A DNA stretch of 64,000 nt from Falsigemmobacter intermedius (lineage in GTDB: Bacteria; Pseudomonadota; Alphaproteobacteria; Rhodobacterales; Rhodobacteraceae). How positions within the stretch are numbered: position 1 is the stretch's first letter; every line of letters begins with the position of its first letter. Shown here piece by piece: positions 36,745 to 44,573 of this stretch. A model generated the notes under the pieces. The model was not told the origin of the DNA, did not search any database, and saw only the letters and a list, made by a program, of their open reading frames with translations. A program made the position numbers and the translations under genes. Location of the stretch: positions 50,094 through 114,093 of the forward strand of contig NZ_SBLC01000014.1 of NCBI RefSeq assembly GCF_004054105.1. Reading direction: 5' to 3'.

Positions 36745-37953
36745 TCATTCCTGCGGGAGCGCGAAGATCTGGCCGGGGTAGATCAGATCCGGATTGCGGA
36801 TCTGATCGCGGTTGGCCTCAAAGACCTTCACATAATGAACGCCGTCTCCGAACCTCTCGCGCGCGATGCCCCAGAGGGTGAAGCCCGGCTGCACGGTGAT
36901 CACGCCGGAGCGCTCAGGCTCGGCCGCGGCCTGCAGGCTGGCGGGATCTTCGCGCAGGAAGGGCGTCTCCGCGCGGGCCATGACACGACCATCGGTGGCG
37001 GTCTGATCGGCGCGCAGCATGTAAAGCCCCGGCGGCACCTCGGGCAGACCGGCGCTCCAGCCGCCCCGGGCATCGGTTTTCACATCCAGATGCTTTTCAT
37101 TGTCGAGATAGATCCGCAGATCACTCTCAGGCTGGCCCCGCCCCGAGACCTCAACACCCCCACCCGCGCCATAGGCGATGGCATCAATGCTCAGCCCCTC
37201 AGGCAAAGGCGCGCGCAGCACACTGACGCCCTGGTCGGACACCACCAGACTTGCAGGCGGGGTCAAAGGGACTGCGACGACCGCTGCCTCAACGGCCTCG
37301 GGCAAAGATGGCGCCGCGAGAGCCTCTGCGGCAGGCGCGCTGGCCGGCACGGCCGCAGTGTCCTGCCCCGGCGCTGCGGCAACCTCTGCTGCCAGGGGCG
37401 CGGGATCTGCGGCGGCGGCAGTTGTCACGATCTCTTCCGGGGCGGGGGCGAGCAGCAGTTCAACGGCCTCACTCTGCCGCCCGTCCGCAGCCTGCCCGCG
37501 AAGGATCAGGCTGCGCGCCTGAGCCGCGGGGGCCAGGTCAAAGAGCATGGCAAAGCGTCCGCCCGCATCCGGCTTTGCCGAGGCCAGCACCTCCTCTCCG
37601 AGCGAAAGGCGCACCTCCGTGCTGCCCGGGGCGCGACCGGCCAGAACCGCACTGCCGTCGCGGGAGTGGCTGAAGGTATCAATCTGCGGCGCGGCGGGCA
37701 GTGCCGCCTGCGCCACCTCTCCATCGGGAGAAGCTGTAGCAGCGGGCTGATCCGGGGCCGATGGGGCTTGAGTGACCGCCTCGGGCGGCGACGCAACCGG
37801 GGCCCCGCCACCGGAGGGCTGCGCCAGAGGTGCAGGGTGAGAGACGACCGTCCCCTGCGGGGAAGAGCCGCGCATCCAAAGAACTGCGGCCACACCCGCA
37901 GCAGCCACAGCGACGGCAACCCCGATCCAGGGCGCGACCTTTTGTCCCATCAT
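36745..37953 (-). CDS. LysM domain envelope protein
   Basis: 402 aa. One N-terminal membrane segment (APWIGVAVAVAAAGVAAVLW) is followed by a long Ala/Pro-rich stretch, Ig-like repeat segments (GSTEVRLSLGEEVLASAKPDAGGRF and ESDLRIYLDNEKHLDVKTDARGGW), and a C-terminal LysM (about 345-400: FTLWGIARERFG...NPDLIYPGQIFALP) that binds peptidoglycan. Start chosen at the ATGATG preceded by AGGGGGA; one codon later is equally possible. It diverges from the LOG gene. Confidence 0.85.
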   Translation of the reverse strand: MMGQKVAPWIGVAVAVAAAGVAAVLWMRGSSPQGTVVSHPAPLAQPSGGGAPVASPPEAVTQAPSAPDQPAATASPDGEVAQAALPAAPQIDTFSHSRDGSAVLAGRAPGSTEVRLSLGEEVLASAKPDAGGRFAMLFDLAPAAQARSLILRGQAADGRQSEAVELLLAPAPEEIVTTAAAADPAPLAAEVAAAPGQDTAAVPASAPAAEALAAPSLPEAVEAAVVAVPLTPPASLVVSDQGVSVLRAPLPEGLSIDAIAYGAGGGVEVSGRGQPESDLRIYLDNEKHLDVKTDARGGWSAGLPEVPPGLYMLRADQTATDGRVMARAETPFLREDPASLQAAAEPERSGVITVQPGFTLWGIARERFGDGVHYVKVFEANRDQIRNPDLIYPGQIFALPQE

Positions 37954-38047
37954 TTCCCCCTGCGGCCCCATTCTTCGGGGGTCCTGCTTGAGTGAGCATA
38001 AGAAGGCTTATACCAGAGGTCAAAGCCCGAGTGCAGGAGAACGCCCC

Positions 38048-38614
38048 ATGAGCCCCGCCCGCCTGACCCCCCGTTCTGTCTGCGTCTTCTGCGGCGCACG
38101 CAACGGCAATCGTGAGATCTTTGCCCAGGCGGCACAGGCCACCGGTCGCATGATCGCAGAGAACGGCTGGCGGCTGGTCTATGGCGCAGGCGATGTCGGC
38201 CTGATGGGCGAAGTGGCCAGCGCAGCCCAGGGCGCGGGCGGCGAAGCGCTTGGCATCATCCCGCAGCATCTGATGAAGCGCGAACGCGGCCGTCAGGAGC
38301 TGACGACCATGATCATCACCCAGGACATGCATGAGCGCAAAAAGGTCATGTTCATGAACTCGGATGTGGTGGTTGTGCTGCCGGGCGGGGCCGGCTCGCT
38401 CGACGAACTCTTTGAGGTGCTCACCTGGCGTCAGATCGGCCTGCATGAAAAACCGATCTATCTGGTCAATACCGAAGGCTACTGGGACCCGCTTCTGACG
38501 CTGATGGATCACATCATCTCGCAGGGCTTTGCCGAGCCCTTCGTGCGCGACTTCCTGACCGTGGTACCGGATGCTGAGGTCCTGGAAGCCGCACTCCGCA
38601 CCGCGCTGGCCTGA
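38048..38614 (+). CDS. LOG-family nucleoside monophosphate phosphoribohydrolase
   Basis: Cleaves the N-glycosidic bond of nucleoside 5'-monophosphates (the cytokinin-activating LOG family, TIGR00730 type). 188 aa, a normal length. The substrate motif reads LPGGAGSLDELFE (about residues 113-125), against the consensus PGGxGTxxE; Thr is replaced by Ser, a conservative change. The N-terminal VCVFCGARNG is family-typical. Start 38048 removes an unrelated 20-residue extension. In bacteria the biological role is usually unknown. Confidence 0.9.
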   Translation: MSPARLTPRSVCVFCGARNGNREIFAQAAQATGRMIAENGWRLVYGAGDVGLMGEVASAAQGAGGEALGIIPQHLMKRERGRQELTTMIITQDMHERKKVMFMNSDVVVVLPGGAGSLDELFEVLTWRQIGLHEKPIYLVNTEGYWDPLLTLMDHIISQGFAEPFVRDFLTVVPDAEVLEAALRTALA

Positions 38615-38640
38615 GCCCGCGCTCCCTCGGCTGACGTGAG

Positions 38641-38667
38641 AACAGGGGGCCTTTCGGCCCCCTGTTT
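38641..38667 (+). terminator. Terminator after the LOG gene
   Basis: AACAGGGGGCC (38641-38651) and GGCCCCCTGTT (38656-38666) form an 11-bp stem with a TTTC loop, ending in a short T-run, 26 nt after the stop. Confidence 0.9.
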
Positions 38668-38720
38668 CAGTCCTCAAAGAACGGAAGCTGCCGCTTTGCG
38701 CGCCACGGCAGCCCCTTCGC

Positions 38721-39923
38721 TTATTTCCCCGCGATCAGACGCGCAGCCGCCGTCACGCCGCCCGAGCCATGCGGGATATCCAGCGCGATCATCCCCGCCT
38801 CCATCACCGCCAGGGTGCCAAGGATCATATGCGGGTTGAGATGGCCCATGTGGCCCACGCGCAGGTGACCATCCGACATCCGCTCTCCCGGCGCGGCCAT
38901 GCCAAGGCCGATCCCCAGGGTCACGCCGCCCTCTTTCTCACACCAGCCGCGCAGACGGGTGGCATCGGGCGAGGGGATGATCGCCGTGGTCACCGACCGC
39001 GCACGGGAAGCCGGATCCGCCATGTTCAGATGGATCCCCGAGCCGCCCTGCCCCCAGGCATCAAAAGCCGCCCAGACCGCGCGGGCAAGGGTGTCGTGGC
39101 GCGCCCAGGCGGCCTCCATCCCCTCTTCATGGACCAGCATCTTCAGCGCTTCCTGCAGCCCGAAAAGATGATGAGTGGGCGCGGTGCCGAAGAAATTCTC
39201 CCAGAACTCTTTGGCGCGAGCCCGCAGCGTCCAGTCCCAATAGGGCGTGCGCAGATCGGCGGCTTTGCAGGCCTCCATGGCCTTATCCGAGACCCAGACA
39301 AAGCCGAGACCCGGGGGCACCATCAGCCCTTTCTGGCTGGCCGCCACCGCCACATCGACACCCCAGGCGTCAAACTCAAAGCGGTCACAGCCCATGGAGG
39401 CAATGCAATCCACCGCCAGCAGCGCCGGATGGCCGGCGGCGTCGATAGCTTTGCGCACGGCCTCAACGTCGTTCAGAACCGAGCTTGCGGTATCCACCTG
39501 GGTCAGCAGAACGGCTTTGATCTTATGGTCTTTGTCAGCCCTCAGCGCCGCTTCAACGCGGTTGGGATCAACGGCGGCACGGCGGCCAAAATCGATCGTC
39601 TCCACTTCGATCCCGAGGTCGCGGGCGTGACGCGCCCAGCCCTCGCCGAAATGCCCGGTCACCAGCGAGAGGGCCTTATCGCCCCGGCTGAAGAGATTGG
39701 TATTCGCCGCCTCCCAGGCCGCATGGCCATTGCCCATATAGATGGCCACGTTCTGGCTGGTGCGGGCCACCGCTTTGAGATCGGCACGCAGCTGCGGCAC
39801 GGCCTCAGGCAGCTCTCCGGCATAGATATTCGGCGCCGCACGGTGCATGGCATTGAGCACCCGGTCCGGCATCACTGAGGGGCCGGGGATCGACAGCAAC
39901 GGGCGGCCCTGAGAAAGGCTCAT
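38721..39923 (-). CDS. Serine-glyoxylate (alanine-glyoxylate type) aminotransferase
   Basis: PLP class V aminotransferase; the bacterial serine cycle and photorespiratory-like enzymes convert serine plus glyoxylate to hydroxypyruvate plus glycine. 400 aa. The PLP lysine is in AASQKGLMVPPG (about residue 200), and the cofactor Asp lies in AVDCIASMGCD. The N-terminus GRPLLSIPGPSVMPDRVLNAM is family-typical. A hydroxypyruvate isomerase-like gene lies 2 kb away, suggesting but not proving a shared C2/C3 acid pathway. The exact amino donor is unsure. Confidence 0.87.
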   Translation of the reverse strand: MSLSQGRPLLSIPGPSVMPDRVLNAMHRAAPNIYAGELPEAVPQLRADLKAVARTSQNVAIYMGNGHAAWEAANTNLFSRGDKALSLVTGHFGEGWARHARDLGIEVETIDFGRRAAVDPNRVEAALRADKDHKIKAVLLTQVDTASSVLNDVEAVRKAIDAAGHPALLAVDCIASMGCDRFEFDAWGVDVAVAASQKGLMVPPGLGFVWVSDKAMEACKAADLRTPYWDWTLRARAKEFWENFFGTAPTHHLFGLQEALKMLVHEEGMEAAWARHDTLARAVWAAFDAWGQGGSGIHLNMADPASRARSVTTAIIPSPDATRLRGWCEKEGGVTLGIGLGMAAPGERMSDGHLRVGHMGHLNPHMILGTLAVMEAGMIALDIPHGSGGVTAAARLIAGK

Positions 39924-40057
39924 GGTTCTCTCCTGTTCAGACAGCCAAGGGCTATCAGGACGCCGCGCGGCGTCAACGGGGCCTGCGACATTCTGCCCGC
40001 CGTTCCGTCAGTCTGCCGCCGCAGCCCGGGGCACGCCCCACAAAGCGCAGGCCTGCC

Positions 40058-40086
40058 AAAAGGAAAGGCAGGCCCGAAAGCCTGCC
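40058..40086 (-). terminator. Terminator after tpiA
   Basis: On the minus strand GGCAGGC (40086-40080) and GCCTGCC (40073-40067) enclose TTTCGG and are followed by TTTCCTTTT, about 40 nt after the tpiA stop. A smaller stem (AGAGGC/GCCTCT) lies between. Confidence 0.85.
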
Positions 40087-40126
40087 CTGAAATCCCGTGA
40101 CACGAGAGGCTGACGCGCCTCTCAGA

Positions 40127-40870
40127 TCAGGCCGCGTTCAGTGCGGCAATGATCTGCGCAAAATCCGCAGCCTTCAGCGAAGCGCCCCCGACCAGCGCAC
40201 CGTCCACGTCTTTCAGCGCAAAAATCTGCGCGGCATTCTCCGGCTTCACCGATCCGCCGTAGAGCAGCGGAATATCCGCCGCCGCCGCGCCGAAGCGTGC
40301 CGAAAGGTCTGCGCGCAGCGCGGCATGAACGGCGAGAATATCGCCCTCGACCGGGACACGGCCGGTGCCGATGGCCCAGACCGGCTCATAGGCCACGACG
40401 AGGTTCGCCGGATCTGCCCCCTGCGCGAGAGAGCCCGCAAGCTGCGCGGAGACCACCTCAAGCGTGCGGCCCGCGTCACGCTCTGCAAGGGTTTCACCCA
40501 CACAAAGGATCGCCACCAGGCCTGCAGCCTGGGCGGCCAGAACCTTGGCTGCCACAAGGGCATCGCTCTCGCCGTGATCGGCGCGGCGCTCGGAATGCCC
40601 GAGGATCACATGCGAGGCGCCTGCATCTTTCAGCATGGCAGCAGAAATGTCACCTGTATGCGCGCCCTGCGGATTGGCGTGGCAATCCTCACCGCCAATG
40701 GCGATGCGCCCGGCCGACAGGCGGGCGGCGCGGTCGATCAGGGTGGCGGGCAGGCACAAAAGCACCTCGCAGCGCTCGGGCTGCGGCGCGGCGCAAAGCG
40801 CCTCAACCTCGGCCAGATCTGCGCTCAGGCCGTGCATTTTCCAGTTTCCCGCTGCCAGTCTGCGCGCCAT
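40127..40870 (-). CDS. tpiA: Triose-phosphate isomerase
   Basis: Interconverts dihydroxyacetone phosphate and glyceraldehyde 3-phosphate in glycolysis and gluconeogenesis. 247 aa, a normal length. Catalytic residues are all visible: GNWKMHG (Asn/Lys, about 8-14), ILGHSERR (His, about 89-96), AYEPVWAIGTG (Glu, about 160-170), and the phosphate-binding GGSVKPEN and VGGASL. The gene faces away from the PfkB kinase gene. Confidence 0.98.
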   Translation of the reverse strand: MARRLAAGNWKMHGLSADLAEVEALCAAPQPERCEVLLCLPATLIDRAARLSAGRIAIGGEDCHANPQGAHTGDISAAMLKDAGASHVILGHSERRADHGESDALVAAKVLAAQAAGLVAILCVGETLAERDAGRTLEVVSAQLAGSLAQGADPANLVVAYEPVWAIGTGRVPVEGDILAVHAALRADLSARFGAAAADIPLLYGGSVKPENAAQIFALKDVDGALVGGASLKAADFAQIIAALNAA

Positions 40871-41002
40871 CTGTCTCTCCTAAGCTCAATCGATCTGCGG
40901 GATGCCACAAGCCCGCCGCCAAAGCAAGAAAGGCCCCCGCCCCACTGGCCCCGGCGGGGGATTGCTGCCAGAACACGGCACAAGTGTCTGAGGGGCTGCG
41001 CC

Positions 41003-41911
41003 ATGATCCTGTGTTGCGGAGAAGTGCTGATCGATCTGGTGCCGGAGCCGGGTCGCAGCGGGGGCGCACTTTTGCCGCTGCCCGGCGGCGGGCCGTTCAA
41101 TACCGCCATTGCGCTTGCCCGCCTTGGCGCAGTGGCGGGCTTTTGCGGCGCAGTCTCAACCGACGGCTTTGGCGCAAAGATCGCGGCGCGACTTCACGCG
41201 GAAGGCGTGCAGCTGCATGCGCCGCGCACCGCAGCCCCCACCCCGCTTGCGGTGGTCACGCTCGATCCGGAGGGGCGGGCGGCTTACAGCTTCTATACGG
41301 AACGCACCGCGCTTCACGCCCTTGCCGACGCACCGCCCCCGCCGGGGGCCGCCATTGCACTTTTTGGCGGCATTTCCCTGGGGCTGGAGCCCTGCGGCAC
41401 AGTTTATGAGGCGCTTTTTGAGCGGCAGAAGGCGTCCGGCGCACTCATGGTCATCGATCCCAACATCCGCCCCGCCGTGATCGGCAGCGGAGAGGTGACC
41501 CGCAGCCGTCTGGCGCGGATGCTGCCGCGCGCCGACATCCTCAAACTCTCGGACGAAGATCTCGCATGGCTGAGCGACGATCCTGAAGCGCAGCTCAGGG
41601 ACTGGCTCGCCGCCGGGGTCGGCCTGATCTGCCTGACGCTGGGCGGCAAAGGCCTGCGGCTGCTGCGCCCCGGCCTGGATCTTCATCTGCCCGCCGAAGC
41701 CATCACCCCGGTCGATACCATCGGCGCCGGAGACAGCTTCAGCGCCGGAGTGCTGCAGGCTCTGTGGGAAAACGGCCTGCGCAGCGGGGCGGATCTGCGG
41801 GCCCTGCCGGAGGCGGATTTGCGCAAAGCCGCAGATTTCGCGCAAAAGGTGGCAGCCCTGACCTGCAGCCGCCAGGGCGCTGATCCGCCACATCGGGCTG
41901 AACTGGGTTAA
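41003..41911 (+). CDS. PfkB-family carbohydrate kinase (fructokinase-like)
   Basis: Phosphorylates a sugar, probably fructose. 302 aa. The N-terminal motif GGPFNTAIALARLG and the C-terminal PfkB signature DTIGAGDSFSAGVLQAL (catalytic Asp in GAGD) are intact. The start at 41003 (MILCCGEVLIDLV) is the family N-terminus. The 3' end overlaps the convergent isomerase gene by 4 bp. No sugar transporter is adjacent, so the substrate is inferred from general resemblance to fructokinases. Confidence 0.87.
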   Translation: MILCCGEVLIDLVPEPGRSGGALLPLPGGGPFNTAIALARLGAVAGFCGAVSTDGFGAKIAARLHAEGVQLHAPRTAAPTPLAVVTLDPEGRAAYSFYTERTALHALADAPPPPGAAIALFGGISLGLEPCGTVYEALFERQKASGALMVIDPNIRPAVIGSGEVTRSRLARMLPRADILKLSDEDLAWLSDDPEAQLRDWLAAGVGLICLTLGGKGLRLLRPGLDLHLPAEAITPVDTIGAGDSFSAGVLQALWENGLRSGADLRALPEADLRKAADFAQKVAALTCSRQGADPPHRAELG

Positions 41912-42654
41912 AGCGCCCGGCCCCGCAGCGACGAAAGCACCTCCGCGGGCGGCAGGCTCGCGCGGTATTCCAGCCCGATGTCCAGATCCCGCTCCATGGC
42001 CAGCGCGCGCAGCCCAAGCCAGGCGGGCAGATCCTCTGCCAGGGGATCTCCGCGATCCTCGGCACGGGCGAGTTGCAGATGCCCCAGATGGGGCGCAAGC
42101 CCGCACAGCCGGGACAGCGCCGCCGCGCCACAGAGGCTGCTGAAGTGATACCAGTCGCCCATCAACCGAAGCTGCGGGTCGGGCAAGGCGGCCACCACCG
42201 CCTCAAAACGCTCAGGGCTGTTCATCCAATAGCCCGGCATCGCGGCAGGAGAGATCACCTCCAGAAGCAGCCTGCGGTCGGTGCAACCAAGGGCAAACTC
42301 AAGATTTCTCAGCAAAACCGCCTCAGCCCCGGCCTCGCTGGTGCGGCCCGTCATGATGTGGATGGCCCGGGCGTCAAGCGCCTCTGCCACCTCGAGGGCC
42401 GAGAGAAATTCGGCCCGAAACCGCGCCTCCTCCCCCGGCAGAGCGGCGGATCCGGCGGTCGAACCCATGGCGCAGTTGAGGCTGCAGAGCTTCAGCCCCT
42501 CGTCGTGCAAGAGGCCTGCGATCAGGCGCAGATCGCTGCTCTGCGCCTGATCGTGAAATTCCACCGCCCGAAAGCCCGCCCGCGCCGCTGCCGTAATCCG
42601 CTGCGGAAACGGCAGATCGGTGAAGAGAAAGCCAAGGTTGGCGGAAAACTCCAT
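41908..42654 (-). CDS. Hydroxypyruvate isomerase-like TIM-barrel protein
   Basis: Sugar phosphate isomerase/epimerase superfamily, 248 aa. Metal-binding and catalytic residues of the Hyi group are recognisable: LLLEVIS (Glu, about 132), GDWYHFSS (Asp and His, about 166-173) and GLEYR (Glu, about 226). The N-terminus MEFSANLGFLFTDLPFPQRI is typical. It would interconvert hydroxypyruvate and tartronate semialdehyde if the assignment holds. It lies 11 bp downstream of the alcohol dehydrogenase gene, probably in one transcript. Confidence 0.78.
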   Translation of the reverse strand: MEFSANLGFLFTDLPFPQRITAAARAGFRAVEFHDQAQSSDLRLIAGLLHDEGLKLCSLNCAMGSTAGSAALPGEEARFRAEFLSALEVAEALDARAIHIMTGRTSEAGAEAVLLRNLEFALGCTDRRLLLEVISPAAMPGYWMNSPERFEAVVAALPDPQLRLMGDWYHFSSLCGAAALSRLCGLAPHLGHLQLARAEDRGDPLAEDLPAWLGLRALAMERDLDIGLEYRASLPPAEVLSSLRGRAL

Positions 42655-42665
42655 TCCCCCGGCCC

Positions 42666-43709
42666 TCAGCTCAGGAAATCTGAGATCACCGCCACGCCCG
42701 GCGGGGTCGGCCCGTCAAAGGCGCGCAGTTCCGCACTGGCACCGGAAAGCCCGATCTCCCGCGCGATGAGCGGGCGGATATCGACGCGCCCCGCCTCAAT
42801 CAGCCCCAGAAGCGAGGGGTAGCGCCAGGCGGGCATCCCGCGGGTGCCATAAAGCGCGAGGTTCTTCATATAGACCGTGTTCATATTGATCTGCATGGTC
42901 GCCGTATGGCCCACCGGCATGCCGACCTGCACATGGCGGCCCAGCGGGCGCAGACAGTCGATCGAGCCATTGGTGGTCACTTCAAGCCCCAGCGCCTCGA
43001 TCGAGACATGCGCCCCAGGCCCGCCGGTGATTTCACGGATTTTCGCCGCCACATCGCCGTCACGGGCATTGACCGCAGCCTCTGCCCCGAGCGCCAGCGC
43101 ATGGTCGAGCTTTTCCTGCACCACATCGACCACGATCACCCGCGCGCCCAGCGCCTGGCCAAGCAGAAGGCACGACAGCCCGATGCCCCCGGTGCCATGC
43201 ACCGCCAGCCATTCGCCCGCCTGAACCGCCGCCCGTCCGCTCAGCGCATGCCAGGCCGTGGTCACCCGGCAGCCAAGCCCCGCAGCCATCACCGGTGAGA
43301 GGCTTTCCGGCAGCCGCGTCAGGTTCTGCGCCGAACGCGGCACCGAGATATATTCCGCGAAAGCCCCCGGCTCGACAAAGCCCGGCAGGCGCTGGTCAAA
43401 GCAGGTGTTCGACTGCCCCGACTGGCAGGCCGGACAGGAGCCGCAGGCGAGGATAAAGGGCGCGATCAGCCGGTCGCCGACCTTCCAGCCCGAGCGCGGA
43501 CCGGCCTCCACCACCTCGCCGCAATACTCATGTCCAGGGATCTGTCCGGGCTTTACGCGCGGATGCTCTCCGACCCAGCCGTGCCAGTCTGAGCGGCAGA
43601 CACCACAGGCAAGGGTTTTCAGGACGACGCCGTCCTCTTCACAGCCCGGGTCAGCGACCGTTTCAATCGACAGATCAGCCCGATAGGCCCGTAATACCGC
43701 AGCGCGCAT
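42666..43709 (-). CDS. Zinc-dependent alcohol dehydrogenase (MDR family)
   Basis: NAD(P)-dependent oxidation of an alcohol or polyol. 347 aa. Catalytic zinc ligands: Cys in CGVCRSDWHG (about 35-44) and GHEYCGEVVEAG (His-Glu, about 59-70). Structural zinc: CGSCPACQSGQSNTC (about 89-103). Nucleotide fold: VHGTGGIGLSCLLLG (about 170-184). The start at 43709 is unusual in being preceded by ten consecutive G at -5 to -14, in the ribosome-binding position. The substrate is unknown. Confidence 0.88.
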   Translation of the reverse strand: MRAAVLRAYRADLSIETVADPGCEEDGVVLKTLACGVCRSDWHGWVGEHPRVKPGQIPGHEYCGEVVEAGPRSGWKVGDRLIAPFILACGSCPACQSGQSNTCFDQRLPGFVEPGAFAEYISVPRSAQNLTRLPESLSPVMAAGLGCRVTTAWHALSGRAAVQAGEWLAVHGTGGIGLSCLLLGQALGARVIVVDVVQEKLDHALALGAEAAVNARDGDVAAKIREITGGPGAHVSIEALGLEVTTNGSIDCLRPLGRHVQVGMPVGHTATMQINMNTVYMKNLALYGTRGMPAWRYPSLLGLIEAGRVDIRPLIAREIGLSGASAELRAFDGPTPPGVAVISDFLS

Positions 43710-43713
43710 GCTT

Positions 43714-43723
43714 CCCCCCCCCC
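43714..43723 (-). promoter_or_regulatory. Poly-G tract (10 G) in the ribosome-binding position of the dehydrogenase gene
   Basis: Ten C on the plus strand (43714-43723), that is G10 on the coding strand, ending 4 nt before the ATG. A change in length would alter the spacing of the ribosome binding site or promoter. Confidence 0.55.
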
Positions 43724-43731
43724 TGCAGGTT

Positions 43732-43749
43732 CCGGAACTGAAGTTCCGG
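43732..43749. promoter_or_regulatory. Perfect palindrome upstream of the dehydrogenase gene, operator candidate
   Basis: CCGGAACT-GA-AGTTCCGG, an 8+2+8 inverted repeat centred about 31 nt upstream of the start codon. Size and position fit a dimeric repressor site; the regulator is unknown. Confidence 0.55.
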
Positions 43750-43819
43750 CCTCAGGGAGCCTCAGCGCCCGACCAAGGTCAAGCGCCCGCAGCTTCGCGC
43801 GACCAGGTTTTCACAAAGT

Positions 43820-44491
43820 TCACCCTTCCGGGCGCGGATAAAAGGCCTCGCGGTAGATCACCGGCGGCCCGTCCTGCGCAAGCGCGGCCTGAAAGGCCGG
43901 GCGCGATGCGATGCGGCTCTGCCAGGCGCTCAGACCCGGCACTTCCTCGGGCTGCAGGAAGTACCGCGCTTGCCAGACGCCATAGCCCACCGCGATATCC
44001 GCTGCAGAAAAGCCCGAGGGCAGCAGCCAGTCGCGCTCGGCCATATGGGCCAGCGCCCCGGTCAGGGTTTTGGCCAGCCGCGCCGCTTCAAGCCGCATGA
44101 CCGTCGGCGAGCGCATCTGCGGCTCGCGCAGAATGACGTGATGCTGGGTGAGATTGGCCAGATGCTGGCCAATGGTCTCGCCGTAATGCAGCCCCTCCAG
44201 ATAGGCCATCCGTTCGGGATGGCCGGGCGGGCGGCCCAGCGCGGGGGCTCGCGTTTCGGCCAGATATTCCATGATCGCGGCGCTTTCGGCCATGGGCGCC
44301 CCCCCGAGCGTCACCGCCGGGACCCGACCCGCCAGAGAGCGCGCCAGATGCTCAGGCGTGCGCAGAGAGGATCCGTCAAAGCCCAACAGGTGAAGCCGAT
44401 AGGGCAGCCCCGCTTCGTGCAAAAACCACAGCACCCGGAAAGAGCGCGACTGCGGCACATGCCAGAGTTCAATTTCCCCGCTCAATTCCAA
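43820..44491 (-). CDS. Glutathione S-transferase family protein
   Basis: 223 aa. N-terminal thioredoxin-fold domain (about 8-85: LWHVPQSRSFRVLWFLHEAGLP, then VPAVTLGGAPMAESAAIMEYL with the cis-Pro and the Glu-Ser that bind glutathione) and an all-helical C-terminal domain. Its function could be detoxification or a metabolic isomerisation. It lies 82 bp downstream of mccA on the same strand and may be the last gene of the leucine operon. Confidence 0.87.
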   Translation of the reverse strand: MELSGEIELWHVPQSRSFRVLWFLHEAGLPYRLHLLGFDGSSLRTPEHLARSLAGRVPAVTLGGAPMAESAAIMEYLAETRAPALGRPPGHPERMAYLEGLHYGETIGQHLANLTQHHVILREPQMRSPTVMRLEAARLAKTLTGALAHMAERDWLLPSGFSAADIAVGYGVWQARYFLQPEEVPGLSAWQSRIASRPAFQAALAQDGPPVIYREAFYPRPEG

Positions 44492-44573
44492 AGCCCCTTC
44501 TGTCTGCGCCAGGGCGCCCGCCGATCTGCGGGACAGCGCAAAGGCCGCCCGGGAACAAAAACGACAGCACCGC

